Of a DNA stretch of 64,000 bases, positions 54,332 through 64,000 are shown piece by piece. Numbering within the stretch: the stretch's first letter is position 1; each line of letters starts with the position of its first letter. The stretch comes from Strigops habroptila (taxonomy: Eukaryota > Chordata > Aves > Psittaciformes > Psittacidae). The notes beneath the pieces were generated by a model. That model did no database searches. It was given only the letters and a program-made list of their open reading frames with translations, and had not been told where the DNA came from. Location of the stretch: positions 1-64,000 of the forward strand of contig NW_022651105.1 of assembly GCF_004027225.2 (NCBI RefSeq). The letters are read 5' to 3'. A program made the translations under genes and the position numbers.

Positions 54332-56655
54332 TCACGGGGGGGGCCGCAGCAGCACGGCTTTGCCCCCCAGCCCCTCGGCCAGCCCCCCCGGGGGCACCAC
54401 GTAGCGGCGCCCGTCGGCCCCGCGCCGGGGGCTCAGCTCCATTAACTGGGTGTTACTGGTGTGGAGCCCCCCCAGGTCCCAGAGCTGCAGCCGGGGGCTC
54501 TTCCCCTGCTGCGCCAGCACCAGCACCCCCTCAACGGGCCCCCCCCCATGAGAACCCCCCCCCTTTATCCCGCTCTTCCGCAGCATGGAAAAGGTTGGGA
54601 ATGTCGGGATCCGGGTGCCACGCCGGGCTCAGCGCCGGGCTCGGGGTGCCCAATAACACACCTAAAGGGGGGGTATGGGGGGGGAAGTTATGTGTGCCCC
54701 CCCCCACTCCCCGGTTTTGGGGTGAAACCCCCCCGGTTTGGTGCGTTACCCGTTAGCACGGCCCAATGTGCCTGGTGCCCGCGGCGGCAGCACGGCTCGT
54801 GGTTGTTGTCCTTGTCGTAACTGGGGGGGTCAAGGGAAAAGGGGGGGCGAAAGGGAAAAGGGACCCCCCAACATGGGAGAAACCAGGCCCGGGACCCCCC
54901 CATTGGGACAAACTGGATCCAGACCCCCCCCCCCATAGGGACAAATCAGACTCGGGACCCCCCCAGGACCCCCCCATAGGGACAAACAGGGCCCAGGACC
55001 CCCCCCGGACCCCCACCATAGAGACAAACTGGGTCTGGGACCCCCCCCATAGGGACAAACAAGGCCCAGAACCCCCGCCATGGACCCCCCCATAAGAACA
55101 AATCAGACTCAGGATCTCCCCCAGGACCCCCTATAGGGACAACCCAGCTCTGGGACCCCCCCCATGGGGACAAACAGGGGCCAGGACCCCCCCATGGACC
55201 CCTCCATTCGGACAAATCAGACTCGGGACCCCCCCACACGACCGCCCCATAGGGACAACCCAGCTCTGGGACCCCCCCCCATAGGGACAAACCAAGCCCA
55301 GGACCCCCCCCATAGGGACAAACCAGCCCTGGGACCCCCCCATAGGTACAAACCAACCCCAGAACCCCCCCATCGACCCCCCTATAGGGACAACTCAACC
55401 CCAGGACCCCCCCAGGACCCCTCCATAGGGACAACCCCAGCCCAGGACCTCCCCCCCCATGGACCCCCCCATAGGCAGACCCCAAAGGATGCGGCACGAG
55501 GAGGGGGAACCCCCCCAGGAGGTGCTGCAGGACCCGGGGGCGATTGGGCCCCTCGAGCCCCCCCGCGGTGACCTCGGCCTGGCAATGGAACAGCTCCCGC
55601 GCCAGCGCCGCCATGTCCATGGCTGGGGGGGGCACACACATAGGGTTAAATAGAGGGGGGGGACACCCCATAATGTGCCCCCCCCCCATAATAACCCACC
55701 TGAGAACATCTCCCCATGCACAGTGAAGCCTCGGGCACGGGCGACCCCCAAAACCTCCCCCAGCCCCACTGGGGGGGGCGCGGGTTGATGGGGGGGGGTC
55801 AATAGTGCTGCTGCCATCCATAGGGCCACCAGCCCGCATCTGGGGGGGGGACACGCATACATATGGGTATAAGGGTTAATGGGGGGGGTTAATATTGGGG
55901 ACCCTCCCCCCCAATACTCACTGGGGGCCGTCCTGGATGAGGGGGGGCGCGGGGCGGTGGATGAGGAGCCATTGGAGGTGGGGGCTCAGGCTGGGGGGGG
56001 CAAAAGGGGGGGTTAAAGGGGGTTGGACATGGTAAGGGGCCCCCCCCCGGCTGTGCCCCCCCACACCTCAATAGGACCCCTCCTACCGGACCCCCCCCCC
56101 CCATTTAGACCATACATGGGACAGCCCCCCCCCTTATAGGGATCCCACTGGGGCACCCCCATAGGGATAAACCGGGTTTGGGACCCCCCCCATAGGGACA
56201 AACCGGACCCAAGACCCCCCCTAGGACCCTCCATAGGGACGATCCGGACCCAAGCCCCCGCCCAGGACCCTCCATAGGGACGAACCGGACCCAAGCCCCC
56301 CCCCAGGACCCTCCATAGGGACAAACCGGACCCAAGCCCCCCCTCCACGACCCCCCACAGGGACAAACGGGGCCCGGGACTCCCGGACCCTCCATAGGGA
56401 CAAACGGGGCGCGGGACCCCCCCCAACAGGGACAAACCGGACCCGGTCCCCCCCCCATAGGGACAAACGGGCCTCCCCGGACCTGTCCCGCCGCCGCAGC
56501 AGCAGCTCCCGGACGCCGCCGTCCCCCCCCAGCGCGGCCCCCGCCCGCTCCAGCGCATCCCGGAGGAGCCGGTCGGGGGGCGCCGGCGGGGGGGGGGGCG
56601 CCGGTGGAGGGGGGGGCACCGGCGGCGGCGGCGGGACCCGGTCCATGCCCTCCAT
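54332..56655 (-). CDS. ACTMAP: Actin maturation protease (C19orf54), with one apparent frame slip
   Basis: Six exons on the minus strand: 56655-56483, 55990-55922, 55839-55700, 55622-55493, 54820-54750 and 54661-54332, about 304 residues (human 351). ACTMAP is the cysteine protease that removes the acetylated N-terminal residue of nascent actin. A proline-rich N-terminus is followed by PLIQDGPQCGLVALWMAAAL, which holds the presumed catalytic cysteine. Then come GEMFS, GGLEGPNRPRVLQHLLGG and YDKDNNHEPCCRRGHQAHWA, which supplies the histidine of the active site. Two oddities. The exon 4 donor required by the frame is GC (CC|GCATCC). In exon 6 the first 30 residues and the C-terminal part (VLVLAQQGKSPRLQLWDL to the end) are in different frames, separated by two G9 runs at about 54540-54565. 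Either could be a base-calling error. Neighbours SNRPA and COQ8B agree with human 19q13.2. Confidence 0.9.
54840..55485. repeat. CCCCCATAGGGACAAACCAG minisatellite in ACTMAP intron 4
   Basis: About 19 units of 30-38 bp (CCCCCCATAGGGACAAACCA plus GCCCAGGACC). The same unit fills intron 1 at 56110-56475. Confidence 0.95.
56105..56478. repeat. CCATAGGGACAAACCGGACC minisatellite in ACTMAP intron 1
   Basis: About ten units of the CCTCCATAGGGACAAACCGG type, clearly the same family as in intron 4 although three exons lie between them. Confidence 0.95.
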
Positions 56656-57167
56656 CGGCGTGTCAATCAAGCTAAAGTCGCACTCTGATTGGCCAGCGCT
56701 CCCGCGGTTGCTTGGCTGTGATTGGCGGAAGCTGCGGTGGGCGGGTGTTAGAGCGGGAGACGCGCGGCTATTGGCTGGCTAGAGGCAGCGCACGCGGCTG
56801 AGGTGGTTGAGCCGGCGGGAGCGGGTCCAGGGGGGTCCGGGGCGTCAGAGGGGTTTGGGGGGTCCAAAAGGGGGTTTGGGGGGGCCAGACGGGGTTTGGG
56901 GGGGTCAGAGGGCGTTTGGGGGGGTCCAAAAGGGGTTTGGGGGGGTCAGAGGGGTTTGGGGGGGTCCAAAAGGGGTTTGGGGGGGCTCAGAGAGGTTTTG
57001 GAGGGTCTAAAGAGGTTTGGGGGATCTAAAAGGGGTTTTGGGGGCTTCAGAGGGATTTGGGGGATCTAAAAGGGGGTTGGGGGGGTCTAAGGGTGGGACC
57101 CCCCCCCCCCCGGGTGGGACCCCCCCCACCCCACTGACCCCCCCCGTGGCCCCCCCAGGGTCCCGCC
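56656..57167. promoter_or_regulatory. Bidirectional ACTMAP/SNRPA promoter and SNRPA 5' UTR
   Basis: ACTMAP and SNRPA diverge, with start codons 513 bp apart. The ACTMAP-proximal 150 bp contain three inverted CCAAT boxes (GATTGGCC, GATTGGCG, TATTGGCT at 56687-56775). A non-coding SNRPA exon probably starts near 56790. The SNRPA start codon follows an acceptor (CCCCCCCAG) that ends at 57158. The 5' UTR intron holds about ten TTTGGGGGGGTC.AAAAGGGG units at 56835-57095. Confidence 0.7.
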
Positions 57168-61315
<4,148 letters not shown>

Positions 61316-61319
61316 CCCC

Positions 61320-61815
61320 CCCCGCGCCCCCAGACACCCCAAAATACCCCCAAAACACCCTGAAACACCCCAAAATACCCCAGAAACACCCCCAAATACC
61401 CCCAAAACACCCCAAAACCACCCTGAAACACCCCAAAATACCCCCAAAACACCCCAAAATACCCCAAAACCACCCCCAAACCGCCTTGACTCCCCCCAAA
61501 CTGCTTTGAACCCCCCCAAACTGCTTTGAACCCCCCCAAATCCTTTTGAACCCCCCCAAAACCCCCTTTAAACCCCCCCCAAAACCCTTTTTGAACCTCC
61601 CCAAAACCCTCTTTGAACCCCCCCAAACCTCTTTGAACCCCCCCAAAACCCCCTTAACCCCCCCCAAACCGCTTCGAACCCCCCCACACCCCCTTTGAAC
61701 CCCCCAAACCCCCTTTTGGACCCCCTCAAACCCTTTCAACCCCCACAAAACCCCCTTTGTACCCCCCCAAACCCCTTTTGACCCCCCCCAAAACCCCTTT
61801 TAACCCCCCCCGAAG
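61320..61815 (+). repeat. CCCCAAAACACCCC repeat in the SNRPA 3' UTR
   Basis: Two sections: CACCCCAAAATACCCCCAAA units up to about 61480, then CCCCCCAAACCCCTTTGAAC units to 61815. Both lie between the stop codon and the poly(A) signal. Confidence 0.9.
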
Positions 61816-61915
61816 GTAAGTTTGCCCCAGGGCGGCCGAACCTTTGCTCCCCTGCCCCTTCCTCCCCCCCCCTTCATTCTCCCCCCCTTTTTTCCTGCCC
61901 CCCCCAGCCTTCAGC

Positions 61916-61948
61916 ATTGTACCCAGGGTCTTTCCATAGACATTGCAC
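61916..61948 (+). promoter_or_regulatory. U1A polyadenylation inhibition element
   Basis: ATTGTAC at 61916-61922 and ATTGCAC at 61942-61948 are the two U1A-binding boxes of the autoregulatory element known in mammalian U1A pre-mRNA. Spacing between boxes is 19 nt and the AATAAA follows 24 nt after the second box. Two U1A molecules bound here inhibit poly(A) polymerase. The intervening sequence CCAGGGTCTTTCCATAGAC can pair as in mammals. Confidence 0.93.
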
Positions 61949-61972
61949 CTGGAGCCTGTGTCCCCCCCCCAA

Positions 61973-61978
61973 AATAAA
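61973..61978 (+). terminator. SNRPA poly(A) signal
   Basis: AATAAA just downstream of the U1A autoregulatory element, with TGTGTCTTGGGTGTTGG as a downstream GU-rich element. Confidence 0.92.
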
Positions 61979-62199
61979 CCCCCCTGTGCCCCCCCCAATT
62001 GTGTCTTGGGTGTTGGAGGGGTGAAAATGGGGAGTTGGGGGGGGGCTGGAGGTGGGGGGGGCTTTGGGGACAGGCTCAGTGCTTGGGGGGGGGTTTGGAG
62101 GCTGGTTTTGGCCCCGGGGGGGGGCTTAGGGGGGTGAATGGGCAGCGGGGGGGGGGGGGCGGGGGGGAGGGTGGGGGTGTGGAGCTTAGGACCCGTGGG

Positions 62200-62400
62200 G
62201 GCAGCGTCCGCCTTGGCCACGCCCCCTGCTCTGGTCGCTCCTCCTATCCCAGCGAGGCTCCGCCCATCTCCTGGTGCCCGCGCATGCGCATGCTCGCAGG
62301 ACCCGGAAGCGGCTCTCCTGGGCGCCGCCATATTGCGCCCGCTCCCTTCCGTACGGACCGGAGGCGGCGGCGGCGGGGCCCGGCCCGGGCGGCTCCAGCC
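62200..62400 (+). promoter_or_regulatory. RAB4B promoter
   Basis: CpG-rich, with an NRF1 palindrome GCGCATGCGC at 62280-62289, an ETS-type ACCCGGAAGC at 62301-62310 and a YY1-type CCGCCATATTG at 62325-62335 about 66 bp before the start codon, where YY1 often sits just downstream of the start site. Confidence 0.75.
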
Positions 62401-64000
62401 ATGTCCGAGACCTACGGTGGGGCGGGGGGGGGCTATGGGGCCATATAGGGGTCTGTGGGGCCCTATGGGGGTCTGTGGGGCCCTATAGAGGGTCTGTGGG
62501 GCCCTATGGGGGTCTGTGGGGCCCTATAAGGACTGTGTAGGGGTCTATAGGGCGTCTGTGGGGCCCTATATGGGGTCTGTGGGGCTCTATAGGGACTGCG
62601 TGGGGCCCTATGGGGGGTCTGTGGGGTCCTGTAGGGGGTGTGGGGGGGTCCCTATAGGGATTGCGTGGGGCCCTGTAGGGACTGTGGGGGGGTCTATAGG
62701 GGTCTGTGGGGTTCTATAGGGGGTCTGTGGGGCTCTATGGGGAGTGTGTGGGTCCCTTTATGGGGACTGTGGAGTCCTATAGGGATTGTGTGGGGCTCTA
62801 TAGGGGGTCTGTGGATCCCTATAGGGAGCATGTGGGGCTCTATGGGGGTGTGTGGGGCCCTGTGGTGGAGGGTTGGATCCTATAGGATGGGGGTCCCTAT
62901 AGGGCATCTGTGGGGCCCCTCTGTGGGACAGGGGCGGGTGTCTGGGGCTCTATAGGAGATCTGAGAACCCAACAGGGAGTGTGTGGGGCCCTATAGGGGG
63001 TCTGTGAAGCCCCTATGTGGGATGGGGGGTGTCTGTGGGGCGCTGCATGGGATGGAGACCTATAAGGAAGTATGGGGGGGAATGAGTGGGGCCCTATAGG
63101 GAGCGTGTGGGGCCCTATAGGGGTTTGTGGGTCCTCATAGGGAGCGTGTGGGGTCCTATAGGTGTTCTGTGGGGCCCTATAGGGAGCGTGTGGGGCTCTA
63201 TAGGGGTTCTGTGGGTCCCCATAGGGAGTGTGTGGGGTCATATAGGACTTTGCGTGTCCTTATAGGGAGCATGTGGGGCTCTATAGGGGGTCTGTGGGTC
63301 CCTATCAGGAGCGTGTGAGGCTCTATAGGGGGTCTGTGGGTCCCTATCAGGAGCATGTGGGGCTCTATAGGGGTCTGTGGGTCCCTATAGGGAGCGTGTG
63401 GGGCTCTATAGGGGATCTGTGGGTCCCTATAGGGAGCGTGTGGGGCTCTATAGGGGATCTGTGGGTCCCTATAGGGAGCGTGTGGGGCTCTATAGGGGGT
63501 CTGTGGGTCCCTATAGGGAGCATGTGGGGCTCTATAGGAGACGTGGGTCCCTATGGGGCCCATTAGAGCTCCACGTGGGGCAGGGTTTGGGAATACCGGG
63601 ACCATGGCCAGGATGGTCCCATTTTTAGGGCTAAACCCCCCCTTTTCGGAGCCGTTTTCCTGCATCCCGAGGGAATGGGGCTGGAATTCCCGCTCCCGGA
63701 GCCCATTCCCAGCCCCTGCTCCCGATCCCAGCGCTTTGCCTTTGGCATTCCCAGATTTCCTCTTCAAATTCCTGGTGATCGGCAGCGCCGGCGCTGGCAA
63801 ATCCTGCCTCCTGCACCAGTTCATCGAGAACAAGTGTGAGTCGGGAGCGGGGGGAGCGCCGCGGCATTCCCGCGCGGATTTCACCCCGGGCAGCGGGAAA
63901 CAGCCCATGGAATGTGGGGCATCATTCCTGGGGGGGCCCCTTAGCCAGGGCAGTATCCCCGCGGGAATGGTGCTGTATCCCGGTGGGAATGCTGCTGTAT
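62401..64000 (+). CDS. RAB4B: Rab GTPase RAB4B, first two coding exons
   Basis: Exon 1 (62401-62416) gives MSETY plus one base. Exon 2 (63755-63835) completes [20 protein letters not shown] then HQFIENK, with the P-loop GSAGAGKS. The GTGAGT donor after AAGT leaves the phase for Phe as in human. The protein is a small GTPase of early-endosome recycling. The start of RAB4A and RAB4B is nearly the same. The GSAG of the P-loop (RAB4A has GNAG) and the position next to SNRPA favour RAB4B. The rest lies beyond the right edge of the window; 63836-64000 is intron. Confidence 0.9.
62430..63560 (+). repeat. GGGGCTCTATAGGGGGTCTG minisatellite in RAB4B intron 1
   Basis: A left part of GGGGCCCTATAGGGGTCTGT units passes into a right part with a regular 42-44-bp unit (GTGTGGGGCTCTATAGGGGG plus TCTGTGGGTCCCTATAGGGAGC) repeated about ten times. 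It begins about 20 bp after exon 1. Confidence 0.95.

Overview
This is vertebrate nuclear DNA, almost certainly from a bird. It is very GC-rich and gene-dense, it carries 5'-truncated CR1 LINE fragments of avian type, and nearly every intron and spacer is filled with its own tandem minisatellite. This is typical of the smallest avian microchromosomes. I placed eleven genes by reading exons, splice sites and protein similarity from memory. No database was searched.

Layout. At 1-19.5 kb: THAP8 (-) head-to-head with WDR62 (+), whose last exon and 3' UTR carry a 2.1 kb minisatellite. At 19.5-25.1 kb: POLR2I (-) head-to-head with TBCB (+). At 25.6-26.8 kb: a short TMEM160-like gene (+). At 28.9-38.1 kb: ARHGAP35 (-), which encodes the p190A RhoGAP, head-to-head with AP2S1 (+, 43.9-47.6 kb) across a large CpG island. 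At 48.3-49.8 kb: FKRP (-). An assembly gap of 499 N lies at 50202-50700. At 51.3-53.2 kb: the first four coding exons of COQ8B (-). At 54.3-56.7 kb: ACTMAP, formerly C19orf54 (-), head-to-head with SNRPA (+, 57.2-62 kb). At 62.4 kb to the right end: the start of RAB4B (+).

The genes do not form one pathway. They serve microtubules and spindle (WDR62, TBCB), actin (ACTMAP, ARHGAP35), membrane traffic (AP2S1, RAB4B), transcription and splicing (THAP8, POLR2I, SNRPA), glycosylation (FKRP) and coenzyme Q (COQ8B). From memory their human counterparts lie in three separate blocks of chromosome 19q13. The joins fall at TBCB/TMEM160, in contiguous sequence, and at FKRP/COQ8B, at the gap.

The most interesting structure is in the introns. 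Several minisatellites are built from splice junctions. SNRPA intron 2 holds about ten decaying copies of the end of exon 2 with its donor and an acceptor-like CAG. SNRPA intron 3 holds five tandem copies of its own 3' splice site. WDR62 intron 3 repeats its own exon-intron junction. Also notable are an intact U1A autoregulatory element in the SNRPA 3' UTR, four tandem ZNF143-type sites upstream of AP2S1, a near-identical inverted CR1-plus-minisatellite pair 27 kb apart, and a 20-bp array open in all three forward frames. FKRP and ACTMAP each show one frame slip next to a G homopolymer, probably sequence error.
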